A DNA stretch of 64,000 nt from a virus: positions 1-64,000 of the IMG/VR virus record IMGVR_UViG_3300044634_003731; one strand, 5' to 3'. Shown here one piece after another: positions 40,376 through 49,077 of this stretch (positions are counted from its first letter, which is position 1; the number at the start of each line of letters is the position of its first letter). The position numbers and the translations under genes were made by a program. The notes under the pieces were generated by a model. That model ran no database searches, was not told the origin of the DNA, and saw only the letters and a program-made list of their open reading frames with translations.

Positions 40376-41074
40376 ATGCTTATAGATCTTCATAACTTTT
40401 TTAAATTCTACGATGAGAAAAATCCAAAGCATGTTGCTGCAGTAGAACAGTTTGAAAAAGATTTGCTTTTAAAATCTCAAGAATTGATACAAGATGATGC
40501 TAACTGGGTTAGAATTTTTAGAACTAAAGAAGACAAACCCCAAGCAACTATTTTACCAGTTCCTTTCTATCCACAAACAGATAACTATAGAGATGCAAAT
40601 AGAACTTGCAACTCATCTGCTTGTGCGATGTGCCTTGAGTATTTCAAACCTGGTACACTAAAAGGATCTAAAGGCGATGATGCCTATGTACAAAAAGTTT
40701 TCTCGATCGGTGACACAACTGATCACTTGGTTCAGACCAAGGTTCTTGCAACATATGGTATTAAATCCAGTTTTTCCTACAGCCTTACTTTTGCTGATCT
40801 TGATAGAGAGCTTGCCGCTGGTAGACCTGTTGTTATTGGTATTCTTCATCGGGGTCCTTTATCTAACCCCACGGGAGGACACATGGTAGTTGTGATTGGT
40901 AAAACTCCTAGTGGAGATTATGTAGTAAATGATCCTTATGGATCACTCAACGATGGTTATACTGGTGCAGTAACTAATGGTAAGGGTGCAGTATATAAGC
41001 GTAGTGAACTTACTCGTAGATGGTGTCCTAGTGGAAAAGATGGTTGGGGTAGAATATTTGATGTAAAAAAGTAG
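40376..41074 (+). CDS. C39-like peptidase domain, 0-frame part of endolysin
   Basis: A 232-residue papain-fold peptidase of the C39-like (C39_2) type. VPFYPQTDN near 62-70 and TCNSSACAMCLEYF (about 78-91) hold the catalytic-type cysteine; GGHMVVVIGK (about 168-177) holds the histidine and YVVNDPYGS (about 182-190) the Asn/Asp. It ends at a TAG directly after A-AAA-AAG, where a -1 shift would continue into the GH24 lysozyme domain. No signal peptide. Confidence 0.82.
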   Translation: MLIDLHNFFKFYDEKNPKHVAAVEQFEKDLLLKSQELIQDDANWVRIFRTKEDKPQATILPVPFYPQTDNYRDANRTCNSSACAMCLEYFKPGTLKGSKGDDAYVQKVFSIGDTTDHLVQTKVLATYGIKSSFSYSLTFADLDRELAAGRPVVIGILHRGPLSNPTGGHMVVVIGKTPSGDYVVNDPYGSLNDGYTGAVTNGKGAVYKRSELTRRWCPSGKDGWGRIFDVKK

Positions 41075-41553
41075 AATCAGCACTACAATCAAAAATCCCT
41101 CAATGTGGTGTTGATTTAATTAGAGAATTTGAGGGATGTCATTTAAATGCCTATCCAGATCCATTGACTGGTTCACTCCCAATCACAATTGGTTGGGGTT
41201 CTACCAAAGATTTTAATGGACAATCGTTTAAACTTGGAAGAAAAATCACCCAAGAGTATGCAGATAAACTACTATTGTTTGACCTTGAGCAAAGATTTCT
41301 TCCTTCACTACAAAAAATCCCACATTGGAATGAAATGTCAGATGGAAAAAGAGGCGCTTTGCTCAGCTTTGCTTATAATCTTGGTGCCGGTTTTTACGGC
41401 GGTTCTAACTTTAATACTATTACTAAATGTCTGAAAAATAAAGAATGGTCTAAAGTTCCTGATGTATTATATCTTTATCGCAATCCCGGAACTAATGTAG
41501 AGAAAGGACTTGCTCGCAGAAGAGTTGCTGAAGGTAAACTCTGGAATTCTTAA
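41071..41553 (+). CDS. GH24 lysozyme domain, -1 frame part of endolysin
   Basis: A 160-residue open frame with no ATG, GTG or TTG before the catalytic region. VDLIREFEGCHLNAYPDPLTG carries the T4-lysozyme Glu-8-Asp spacing, and LPITIGWG the catalytic Thr; RGALLSFAYNLGAGFYGGS follows. The only in-frame TTG (41164) lies after the catalytic Glu, so the active enzyme needs fusion through the slippery heptamer A-AAA-AAG (41065-41071). Fusion length would be about 392 residues. A 9-bp stem ATCCCTCAA/TTGAGGGAT lies 24 nt downstream. Confidence 0.78.
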   Translation, partial: VESALQSKIPQCGVDLIREFEGCHLNAYPDPLTGSLPITIGWGSTKDFNGQSFKLGRKITQEYADKLLLFDLEQRFLPSLQKIPHWNEMSDGKRGALLSFAYNLGAGFYGGSNFNTITKCLKNKEWSKVPDVLYLYRNPGTNVEKGLARRRVAEGKLWNS

Positions 41554-41882
41554 TCACTATCTTCTACTCTTGTTCTTAGTGCAATTACTGTAGTAAGAAT
41601 AGTCAGTAAAGTTTCATATCCTCTTCTTTCAGATTCTTTGCAATCTAAAGGAGGAGGGTTTTTTAATTCTCCTTTTACATTTGCTTTGTTTATAGTTCCC
41701 GGAATCATAAAGTTGCAAGAAACAAAGTTAATACCAACAAATCCAATTACAGAACAACATATTACAAATATAAGTTTATTTAATAATGAACCGTGCTTTT
41801 TTCCTACCTCTTTTGGCGGGTCGTCTAATGAATCTGATGATTTCTGGGAATTGTCTTTTTGGTTGAGGTCTTCTTCCTTCAT
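41550..41882 (-). CDS. Membrane protein facing the lysozyme gene
   Basis: A 110-residue minus-strand protein: polar N terminus (1-33), membrane helix (about 35-55, LIFVICCSVIGFVGINFVSC), then a segment with CKESERRGYETLLTILTTVI (about 80-99). The last motif recurs in small cyanophage membrane proteins. Its stop overlaps the lysozyme stop on the other strand. Place next to an endolysin makes a lysis role possible. Confidence 0.7.
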   Translation of the reverse strand: MKEEDLNQKDNSQKSSDSLDDPPKEVGKKHGSLLNKLIFVICCSVIGFVGINFVSCNFMIPGTINKANVKGELKNPPPLDCKESERRGYETLLTILTTVIALRTRVEDSD

Positions 41883-41946
41883 TGAATACTCCTTCGTTGG
41901 TGATTAGTCTCATAACCAACAATCCAATGATAAGTGTTAATTTCAT
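41776..41946 (-). CDS. Small basic frame overlapping membrane protein gene
   Basis: A 56-residue minus-strand frame that starts in an ATGA overlap with the upstream gene and overlaps the start of the 110-residue gene by 107 nt. It has a hydrophobic start (MKLTLIIGLLVM) and a very basic C terminus. An overlapping pair of this type recalls nested spanin genes, but there is no lipobox. Confidence 0.4.
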   Translation of the reverse strand: MKLTLIIGLLVMRLITNEGVFNEGRRPQPKRQFPEIIRFIRRPAKRGRKKARFIIK

Positions 41947-42134
41947 CGTCCTTCAGAGATATGAATCCACGTTTTAAGTTCTTGTAAATATTTTCTTAAC
42001 ATATCTGCTTTTTCTAGATGCCATTTATCCCCACTCCTAAAGTATTCTTGAGTATGATTATCTATTGCTTTAAGGATATTATGTATTGGAGCATTCCAGG
42101 GCTCTCTGATAGGAGTATTCCATTCCCTTGGCAT
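41943..42134 (-). CDS. Small helical protein
   Basis: A 63-residue minus-strand protein (MPREWNTPIREPWNAPIHNI...) with Trp-rich N terminus and a helical middle (KWHLEKADMLRKYLQEL). First gene of the minus-strand island. Family unknown. Confidence 0.62.
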   Translation of the reverse strand: MPREWNTPIREPWNAPIHNILKAIDNHTQEYFRSGDKWHLEKADMLRKYLQELKTWIHISEGR

Positions 42135-42210
42135 ATGGGAGGGTAAGCAATTTCAATTATTTAGGGTTTTGGTGTATAATAAATACTTTCATATCTAGGT
42201 TGTTGTAATA

Positions 42211-44229
42211 GTGGTGCTTAAAAAACCTTCAGAATATTTTAAGAAGGACATTCCCTCTGTAGATAATTCAATTCAAGAAGCAGTAAAATTGCCTGAATTG
42301 AATACTTTTTCTGATGCTTTTCAGTCTTTTAAAAATAACTTAAGCAAGATTGAAGTTCTTTCAGAGTTTTCTGAAACTCTAGACAACTATCGCGTTAATA
42401 TTGAAAGAGTTAATTTTCTTTCAGAAAAAGTAGAAGATATTCAAAATGAGATCCAAAATCTTCTTAAAAAAGAAGATTTAGATCGTGCAATTATGTCTCA
42501 ACTTCTTGTGGTTGAGCAGAGTATTCAAGATCTTCAAAATAAAGTTAAGGGAATTAATGAAAAAAATCTCACAGAAATTCGTTTAGATGTTGCTGGACTT
42601 ACTGAGTCTGTAAGTGAATTTCTTGAAGTTGAAGTACCAAAATACAAGAAGTTAGTTATTGATTCTGAACTTCGTACTAATGATCGGTATGAAGAGTTGG
42701 AGTCAAATGTCAATTCAACACTCGAAGGTATTGGGGAATTTGTTGATAATAAGTATCAGAAACTTACTGAAAGTCTTCAAGGTATTAATGAGAATAGTCT
42801 TTCTGGAATTGTAGAAGATTTCAAAAAACTTGATGAAGCAGTTCTGCAACTTAAGGAACAAGAGATTCCTAAGTACAAAGGTTTTATCGTAGAGAATGAA
42901 AGGAAAACTGAAGTTAGTCTGGATGAGTTTAATCAAAAGTTAGATAAAGCTCTTATAAATTTTGACGAAAAAGTTCAAGAATCTATTCAATATCTTGATG
43001 ATAAAGTTGATAAAAAAATCGGTATATTTCAAGATTCAATTGAAGAAATAGATGAAAAGTTTATTGAACTTAAGGAACAAGAGATTCCAAAGTATAAAAG
43101 ATTTATTGTTGAAACCGAAAAGAAAACAGAGTCAAAATTAAATGAATTTGATGAAAAATTAGACACAACTATAAATGAGGTCTTAGAAGTAGTAAATTCC
43201 GTAGAGGTACTTAATTCCGATACAGAAAGAAAAATATCTAAAAATATTGAAGATGTTCAAGATCTTCAATCGAGAGTTAATGTAGAATTAAAAAATGTAG
43301 AGGAGCATAAAGAAAAATTAAGTAAGAAAGTAATTGATTTAGAAGTTGAAATTGTCCGTAATGAAAGTCATATTAAATCACAAAATGAATATATTGAAAA
43401 TATTCAAGAAGAAGTCCGTGATGTAATTTCTAAGTTACAGATAGAAAAACTTGAAGAGAAAAATCACGAACTTACTAAAAAAATTAAGTATCTTGAAGAA
43501 ATTTTTGAAAAGTTTAATGAAAAAGAAATTCTTTCTGAAAATATTATTGTTGAACCACCTTCAACAAAAAATGAAGATCCATTAACTCCTTTAGATCAAA
43601 ACTTTGTTACTTTAGATCAACTTAATCAGCATTATCGTTTATTCCTTAATCGCATTCAGCAACAACTTGCAACGATTGGTGGAGGGGGTGAAACTCAACT
43701 TAAGTATCTTGATGATATTGTTGGTATTGCGACAAATGCAAGTGCATATAATAATAAATTTTTAAAATATAATCATAGTATTGGTAAGTTTGAATTTGTT
43801 TCTGTTGGTGCTGGATCACAAGATCTTAATGATACTCTTCAACTTGGAAATTCTTCTTCTTTGGGGATGTCTGTTGGGGTTGCTACAGTAACTTCTCTGG
43901 ATGTTGATAGTGTTGCTAATTTTGATACTAACACTATTACGTTCGGTTCTTCATCTCCAACGCAAATTTATTCTTTTTCTGCAACACAATATCGTTCTGC
44001 AAAATTACAAATTCAAATTACTCAAGGATCTGATTATCAAACATCTGATATATTATTAATTCATAATGGATCTGTTGTAAATATTGTTGAGTATGCTTCT
44101 ATTTCTACGAATGATTATTTGGGAACGTTTGATGCTTTGATTAGTGGTGGTAATGTTTCTTTGCGAGTCTTAATGGGAAGTTCTTCTTCATCAACAATCA
44201 AGGTTGTCTCTCAAGCAATATCATTGTGA
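42211..44229 (+). CDS. Long coiled-coil tail-fibre-like protein
   Basis: A 672-residue protein starting GTG-GTG. Residues about 60-470 are heptad coiled coil. A repeat occurs three times: VPKYKKLVIDSELRTN (near 147), IPKYKGFIVENERKTE (near 222) and IPKYKRFIVETEKKTE (near 297), spaced about 75 residues. The last 200 residues are Ser/Gly-rich with strand pattern and look like a fibre tip domain. Upstream ATAATAAATAC resembles a late promoter. It is the first of four adjacent fibre-like genes. Confidence 0.8.
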   Translation: MVLKKPSEYFKKDIPSVDNSIQEAVKLPELNTFSDAFQSFKNNLSKIEVLSEFSETLDNYRVNIERVNFLSEKVEDIQNEIQNLLKKEDLDRAIMSQLLVVEQSIQDLQNKVKGINEKNLTEIRLDVAGLTESVSEFLEVEVPKYKKLVIDSELRTNDRYEELESNVNSTLEGIGEFVDNKYQKLTESLQGINENSLSGIVEDFKKLDEAVLQLKEQEIPKYKGFIVENERKTEVSLDEFNQKLDKALINFDEKVQESIQYLDDKVDKKIGIFQDSIEEIDEKFIELKEQEIPKYKRFIVETEKKTESKLNEFDEKLDTTINEVLEVVNSVEVLNSDTERKISKNIEDVQDLQSRVNVELKNVEEHKEKLSKKVIDLEVEIVRNESHIKSQNEYIENIQEEVRDVISKLQIEKLEEKNHELTKKIKYLEEIFEKFNEKEILSENIIVEPPSTKNEDPLTPLDQNFVTLDQLNQHYRLFLNRIQQQLATIGGGGETQLKYLDDIVGIATNASAYNNKFLKYNHSIGKFEFVSVGAGSQDLNDTLQLGNSSSLGMSVGVATVTSLDVDSVANFDTNTITFGSSSPTQIYSFSATQYRSAKLQIQITQGSDYQTSDILLIHNGSVVNIVEYASISTNDYLGTFDALISGGNVSLRVLMGSSSSSTIKVVSQAISL

Positions 44230-44260
44230 TATTAAAATAAATAGAAAAAAGTAAGCAAAA

Positions 44261-45703
44261 ATGTCTAAGAATAGGATAGGTTTTGGAAGTGATTTAATAC
44301 TTTTTAATAGTAACGTTGGTATAGGTACAACGCGACCAACAGAAAAACTCCACGTTGTTGGAATTATTTCTGCTACATCTTATCGTGGCGATGGAAGTCA
44401 ATTAACAAATATTGTTTCTGTTGCTGGAGTTGGACTTAATACGGTTGGTGGAAATGTTGGATATGGCGCTACTGTTTTAGATTTTCGAGGAAGTGGGATA
44501 TCTACAATAACTTTAAGTTCTGGTATTGGAACAATTTATATTGAAGGGGGTGGTTCTCAAGGTACAGGATCCCAAGGTTCTCAAGGTACTCAAGGACTTC
44601 AAGGAACTATAGGTTCTCAAGGTCTCCAAGGTACTCAAGGACTTCAAGGAACATTAGGTTCTCAAGGTTCTCAAGGAACTATAGGTTCTCAAGGTCTCCA
44701 AGGTACTCAAGGACTTCAAGGAACATTAGGTTCTCAAGGTCTCCAAGGTACTCAAGGTCTCCAAGGTACTCAAGGACTTCAAGGAACATTAGGTTCTCAA
44801 GGTTCTCAAGGTGTTCAGGGTGTTGCTGGTCCAGTAGCAGGATCTGCTAATCAAGTTGTTTATAAAGATGCTTCTAATAATCCTACTGGTTCTGGAAACT
44901 TAACCTTTGATGGTACTAATCTTTATGTTGGTGGTAATGTTACGATCGGTGGAACAAGTTTTATTGTTGCTGCTAATACATTAACAGTAAAAGATAAGGA
45001 TATTGTTGTTGGTCTTGCTACGACTGCCGGTGGTGTTGATATTTCTAATGATACAACAGCAAATCATGGTGGTATTGCGGTTGCTTCGACCGAAGGAAGT
45101 CCATTAATTAATATCAATGCTGGTGTTGGTACTGACGACATTCCATCCACATATAAGCAAATTATGTGGATTAAGTCTGGTACTTTTACTGGACTGAATA
45201 CTGATGCTTGGATATTTAACTATGGTGTTGGTATTGGAAGCACTCAAATTCCCAATGGAGTTAGACTTGCTGCTGGAGGTATGCAAGTCACTGATAGTAC
45301 TTTAAGTGTTCTGCAACTTAATATTTCTGGAGTTTCTACCTTTAGTGGCACATTAGAATTATCTGGCGGTCTTAAAGATAAATTTAATACTGTTGGTGTT
45401 GCTGGTTCTATTCTTATTTCCACTGGATCTGGGGTTTCTTGGACAACTCCTTATGCGGCTGGTCTTCAAGGCACTCAAGGACTTCAAGGAACTTTAGGTT
45501 CTCAAGGACTTCAAGGAACTATAGGTTCTCAAGGACTTCAAGGCACTCAAGGACTTCAGGGATTAAGTAATCAAGGTGCTCAAGGACTTCAAGGTTTAAG
45601 TAATCAAGGTACTCAAGGACTTCAAGGTATTGCTGGAAGTGCGGGAACTGGTGGTGGTGGGGAAGCATCAATAGATCTTTTAGAAGTGATGTTATTCGCA
45701 TAA
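44261..45703 (+). CDS. Collagen-like tail fibre protein
   Basis: A 480-residue protein. An N-terminal beta segment with GIGTTRPTEKLHVVG (about 22-36) matches fibre-shaft repeats of phage tail fibres. Two collagen-like Gly-X-Gln tracts (about 96-190 and 405-465) are built from GSQG, GTQG and GLQG triplets. A globular region lies between. Collagen triplets form triple helices in phage fibres. Repetitive DNA makes the tract prone to length change. Confidence 0.83.
   Translation: MSKNRIGFGSDLILFNSNVGIGTTRPTEKLHVVGIISATSYRGDGSQLTNIVSVAGVGLNTVGGNVGYGATVLDFRGSGISTITLSSGIGTIYIEGGGSQGTGSQGSQGTQGLQGTIGSQGLQGTQGLQGTLGSQGSQGTIGSQGLQGTQGLQGTLGSQGLQGTQGLQGTQGLQGTLGSQGSQGVQGVAGPVAGSANQVVYKDASNNPTGSGNLTFDGTNLYVGGNVTIGGTSFIVAANTLTVKDKDIVVGLATTAGGVDISNDTTANHGGIAVASTEGSPLININAGVGTDDIPSTYKQIMWIKSGTFTGLNTDAWIFNYGVGIGSTQIPNGVRLAAGGMQVTDSTLSVLQLNISGVSTFSGTLELSGGLKDKFNTVGVAGSILISTGSGVSWTTPYAAGLQGTQGLQGTLGSQGLQGTIGSQGLQGTQGLQGLSNQGAQGLQGLSNQGTQGLQGIAGSAGTGGGGEASIDLLEVMLFA
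44551..44822 (+). repeat. Tandem collagen-coding repeat, tract 1
   Basis: Nine-base units of the form GGTnnnCAA repeat about 30 times, with longer duplicated blocks (for example GGACTTCAAGGAAC). Nearly identical blocks suggest recent slippage. Confidence 0.85.
45463..45645 (+). repeat. Tandem collagen-coding repeat, tract 2
   Basis: The same nine-base unit family as tract 1, with an interspersed AGTAATCAAGG variant (LSNQG). Confidence 0.8.
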
Positions 45704-45727
45704 ATATTCAAAAACTATAAAGATATA

Positions 45728-46087
45728 ATGGCACTTGCAAAGGTAGGATTAGGGACGGTCACAAGAGTTGCACTCGGAACTACTGCGACTGTTTTGACAG
45801 TAGGATCTGCAAAGACTTGTTATATTCGTTCAGTAATTCTTCACAATATTGATACTCTTAATCAAAGCACAGTTAAAGTTCATATTGTTCCAAACTCTGG
45901 TGGTTCTGTTGGAACCGCAAGTTCTGATAATCAATTAGCACAACTTTCAGTTCAACCAACAGATACTTATTTCTTTGAACTTGCATATCCTATTACATTA
46001 TCAAGTAATAATGATACTATTCAGGTTTATAACTCAAGCACTATAGACGCTGTTAATGTTTTAATTCTTGGCGATAAGGAGGCATAA
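45728..46087 (+). CDS. Small fibre-associated beta protein
   Basis: A 119-residue strand-rich protein (GTVTRVALGTTATVLTVG...) without charged clusters, between two fibre genes and 5 nt before the next. Likely a tail or fibre component; no family recognised. Confidence 0.72.
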   Translation: MALAKVGLGTVTRVALGTTATVLTVGSAKTCYIRSVILHNIDTLNQSTVKVHIVPNSGGSVGTASSDNQLAQLSVQPTDTYFFELAYPITLSSNNDTIQVYNSSTIDAVNVLILGDKEA

Positions 46088-46092
46088 GAAGT

Positions 46093-47997
46093 ATGGCGGG
46101 AAAAAGTGCAAATTCTTTTGGTGCAAAGAATTGGTCACCGGGACCACCAGCAACCAGATATAATGTAAGTGGGAAAAATAGAGAGTTTTATACTTTTGAA
46201 AACTCTCCTGGCACAGGTGCTTATGCAACTGGTGGAACAATTATTGATGGTGGTGATGGGTACATTTACCACATATTTACTGGTAGTGGAACTTTTACGG
46301 TTAATCGCCCACCAGCAGCCATTAATAGTGTTGATTATTTGATTGTTGCTGGGGGTGGTGGAACGACCGCTACTGGAGGGGGAGGTGGCGGTGCTGGCGG
46401 AATGTTATTTGGAACAACTTCAGTTAGTATTTCGAGTTATCCAGTTACTGTTGGTGGTGGTGGAGTTACTACTCCTGGACCACCGGCAATTATTAGAAGC
46501 GGAAATCCTTCAAGTGCTTTTGGACTCACTGCCGCTGCTGGCGGCGGTGGTGGTGCATCTCCAGGTGGTCCTGGTGCATCTGGCGGATCGGGTGGAGGCG
46601 GATCATCTCCATTTGGTTCAGGTTCTATTGGAAATACACCATCAACAGTTCCAAGACAAGGATATGCTGGTGGTTCTGGGGGAGGATCCTTCGCTGGATC
46701 AGGCGGTGGTGGTGGCGCTGGTGGAGTTGGAAATGTTGGATCTGGACCACCGGCAGTAGGTGGTTTAGGAGGTCCTGGGAGAATTGACCAAAATTTTCCA
46801 GCAACTATTGTTGGAAAAGCAATACCTGCTCCTGTTTATCCAACTTGGCAACCACTTATTAGTCTGGGTGGTTATGCTGCTGGTGGACCTGGATTTCCAT
46901 CTCCATCACCGAGAACTACACCAACAAATTCTGGTTATGGTGGAAATCCTGGTGGAACTGCTGGCGGTTCTGGAATTGTTTGTATAAGATACAAAAAAAC
47001 TGCAGCATATCAAAGAGCAACTGGAGGGACAATAGAACCAAACACTCATCCAGAACATCCTGGTGTATGGAGACATATTTTTACTTCTCCTGGTAATTTT
47101 ACTATTACTGACCCAACACTTCAGTGGATTGATTATTTTGCTGTTGGTGGTGGAGGTGCTGGTGGAGATATAAATCCAGCAACTGCGGGAGCAGGTGGTG
47201 GTGGAGGTGGTGGTGGTTTTGTATCATCTATCCACACTTCAACAACAACTCCAACATTAATTCCAGAAGCATATTCTTGGAATCCTGGATATTCTGTACA
47301 AGTTGGAGAACAAATGCCAGTTGGTGTTGGTACTTATCCTATTGGCATTGGAACTGGTGGAGTTACTACTAATTCCCCGAGAAATGGAAGTCCCACTACG
47401 ATAGGATTTCCTGGTCCATCACAAATTATTGCTGCAGGTGGTGGAGGTGGCGCATCTGTACCTGGAACTGGTGGTTCTGGCGGTTCTGGTGGTGGTTCTA
47501 GCACAATAGGACCAGGAATACCCGGAGGTGCAGCAAGTCCTTCACCCGGTATTCAAGGAAACAGTGGAGGTAATGGAACAGTTACTCCAGGAATTAGAAA
47601 TGCTGGAGGTGGAGGAGGTGCTGGTGGTGTTGGATTAAATGGACCAGGTTCAGGAGCTGCACCTTATCCAGGAGTTGCTGGTGGTCCTGGTTGGTATTCT
47701 GTATTGTCGCCATCTGCATATGGAACTCCTGGACCACTAACTCCAACTGCACAATATAGATATTTTGCTGGTGGTGGTGGTTCTGGGGGAACTTATTGGG
47801 TGGGAGGCACTACATCTCCTTCTCCTGGTGGTGCTGGTGGAGCAGGAGGAGGTGGCACTGGTGGAGCACCACCATCTTCACCTGGTACTTCTGCTGCTAC
47901 TCCTGGAACTACTAATACCGGTGGTGGTGGAGGTGGAGCAGGAAGTGCTGGGGGAAATGGAGGACCAGGAATCGTTATTATTCAATATCCAGAATAA
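46093..47997 (+). CDS. Gly-rich adhesin-like fibre protein with two modules
   Basis: A 634-residue protein, about a third glycine. Two copies of a module are seen: about 40-300 and 305-634. Each begins with a YATGGTI...HIFTGSGTFTV-type beta segment, then a DYLIVAGGGG/DYFAVGGGGA strand and long GGxGG tracts, ending GIVCIRY/GIVIIQY. Poly-Gly loops of this type form receptor-binding tips in T4-like phages (gp38-like). Probable host-recognition adhesin. Confidence 0.82.
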   Translation: MAGKSANSFGAKNWSPGPPATRYNVSGKNREFYTFENSPGTGAYATGGTIIDGGDGYIYHIFTGSGTFTVNRPPAAINSVDYLIVAGGGGTTATGGGGGGAGGMLFGTTSVSISSYPVTVGGGGVTTPGPPAIIRSGNPSSAFGLTAAAGGGGGASPGGPGASGGSGGGGSSPFGSGSIGNTPSTVPRQGYAGGSGGGSFAGSGGGGGAGGVGNVGSGPPAVGGLGGPGRIDQNFPATIVGKAIPAPVYPTWQPLISLGGYAAGGPGFPSPSPRTTPTNSGYGGNPGGTAGGSGIVCIRYKKTAAYQRATGGTIEPNTHPEHPGVWRHIFTSPGNFTITDPTLQWIDYFAVGGGGAGGDINPATAGAGGGGGGGGFVSSIHTSTTTPTLIPEAYSWNPGYSVQVGEQMPVGVGTYPIGIGTGGVTTNSPRNGSPTTIGFPGPSQIIAAGGGGGASVPGTGGSGGSGGGSSTIGPGIPGGAASPSPGIQGNSGGNGTVTPGIRNAGGGGGAGGVGLNGPGSGAAPYPGVAGGPGWYSVLSPSAYGTPGPLTPTAQYRYFAGGGGSGGTYWVGGTTSPSPGGAGGAGGGGTGGAPPSSPGTSAATPGTTNTGGGGGGAGSAGGNGGPGIVIIQYPE

Positions 47998-48008
47998 GGA
48001 GATAATAT

Positions 48009-48401
48009 ATGGCACACTTTGCACAGATTGGTATTGATAATGTTGTTTTAAGGGTTGATGTTGTAAGAAACGAAGATATTCTTGACGAAAATGGAAATGA
48101 AAGTGAAGAAATGGGGATACAATACCTCAAATCAGTTCACGGACCATTAACAAACTGGTTGCAAACCTCATATAATAATAAGTTTAGATTTCGTTATGCT
48201 GGTCCTGGAATGGTTTATAATAATCAATATGATGTATTTTTAAATGCCCAACCATATCCATCCTGGACTTTAAATACTGAAACTTTTGAATGGGAATCTC
48301 CAATTCCAGAACCAGAACTTACTGAAGAACAAAGAGAGACTGGAAGTTATTATGAGTGGAATGAAGAAACTCAAGAATGGAAATTGAAAGAACAAACTTG
48401 A
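48009..48401 (+). CDS. Conserved protein downstream of fibre genes
   Basis: A 130-residue acidic protein with HFAQIGIDNVVLRVDVVRNED (near 3-23) and a Trp-rich C terminus (WTLNTETFEWESP, YYEWNEETQEW). Such proteins follow tail fibres in many marine phages and may be fibre tip or assembly factors; the role is inferred from position. Confidence 0.72.
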   Translation: MAHFAQIGIDNVVLRVDVVRNEDILDENGNESEEMGIQYLKSVHGPLTNWLQTSYNNKFRFRYAGPGMVYNNQYDVFLNAQPYPSWTLNTETFEWESPIPEPELTEEQRETGSYYEWNEETQEWKLKEQT

Positions 48402-48426
48402 GATTCTTGTAAGAATAATATATAAT
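48398..48426 (+). promoter_or_regulatory. Sigma70-like promoter
   Basis: TTGAGA, 17-nt spacer, TATAAT, 30 nt before the oxygenase start. Confidence 0.68.
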
Positions 48427-48455
48427 GAGTGATGAATAGATTATAGGAGATTGAT

Positions 48456-49076
48456 TTGGCATTTCAATCAATTTGGTATTTTTCAGATATTCCTGAAAAA
48501 ATCATAGAAACAATAGAAGAAGATTTAACAGATAAGTTTCAAGAACAAATGGGAGACTCCAGACTGATGGGAGATTCTCTCAATCGTGATAAGAGAAATT
48601 CAAAAAATGCCTGGGTCCCAACGCATCATTGGACTGCAGGGTTTGTGTGGCATTATATTGAAAGAGCAAATCGTGAGAATTTTCTTTACGATATACGAAA
48701 TATTGACGGTGAATCTATGCAATTCACTCAATATGGAGTTGGTGAATTTTATAGTTGGCACAATGATGCTGGTATTTCTTGTCATTATAAACCAGTAAGT
48801 GTTGGTAATCATCACGAAGGAAGGGCACAAGATTATTTGAATGAAAATCTTGAACTTGTACGAAAACTTTCATTTGTCGTTCAACTTTCAGATCCTGACG
48901 ATTATGAGGGTGGAAATCTTCAACTTCTTGCAGAGGATGGTAAGTCTTATTTTGCTCCAAGAAAAAGAGGAACTGTGATTGTTTTTGACTCTAGAACTCA
49001 ACATAGAGTTTTAAAGGTTACCAAAGGAGTTCGTAAGTCTCTTGTTGGTTGGGTTGTAGGTCCAAGGTGGAAATAA
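48456..49076 (+). CDS. 2OG-Fe(II) oxygenase (prolyl-4-hydroxylase type)
   Basis: A 206-residue dioxygenase with a TTG start preceded by AGGAGA. SWHNDAG (about 100-106) gives the HxD pair, THRV-type TQHRVLKV (about 181-188) the distal His, and the Arg that binds 2-oxoglutarate follows. Relatives are widespread in cyanophages. Hydroxylation of a protein, perhaps the collagen-like fibre, is an attractive but untested idea. Confidence 0.85.
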   Translation: MAFQSIWYFSDIPEKIIETIEEDLTDKFQEQMGDSRLMGDSLNRDKRNSKNAWVPTHHWTAGFVWHYIERANRENFLYDIRNIDGESMQFTQYGVGEFYSWHNDAGISCHYKPVSVGNHHEGRAQDYLNENLELVRKLSFVVQLSDPDDYEGGNLQLLAEDGKSYFAPRKRGTVIVFDSRTQHRVLKVTKGVRKSLVGWVVGPRWK

Positions 49077-49077
49077 T

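Noticed and set aside
41164-41553. TTG at 41164 as independent lysozyme start
   Set aside because: It falls after the catalytic Glu and Asp region, so the product would lack the active site.
44551-45645. Regular direct repeats considered as a CRISPR array
   Set aside because: The units are nine-base codon triplets in frame for Gly-X-Gln; there are no unique spacers or cas genes.
46343-48037. Leu/Val-rich open frames inside the Gly-rich adhesin gene
   Set aside because: They are frame-shifted readings of GGT/GGA codons, with no start signals.
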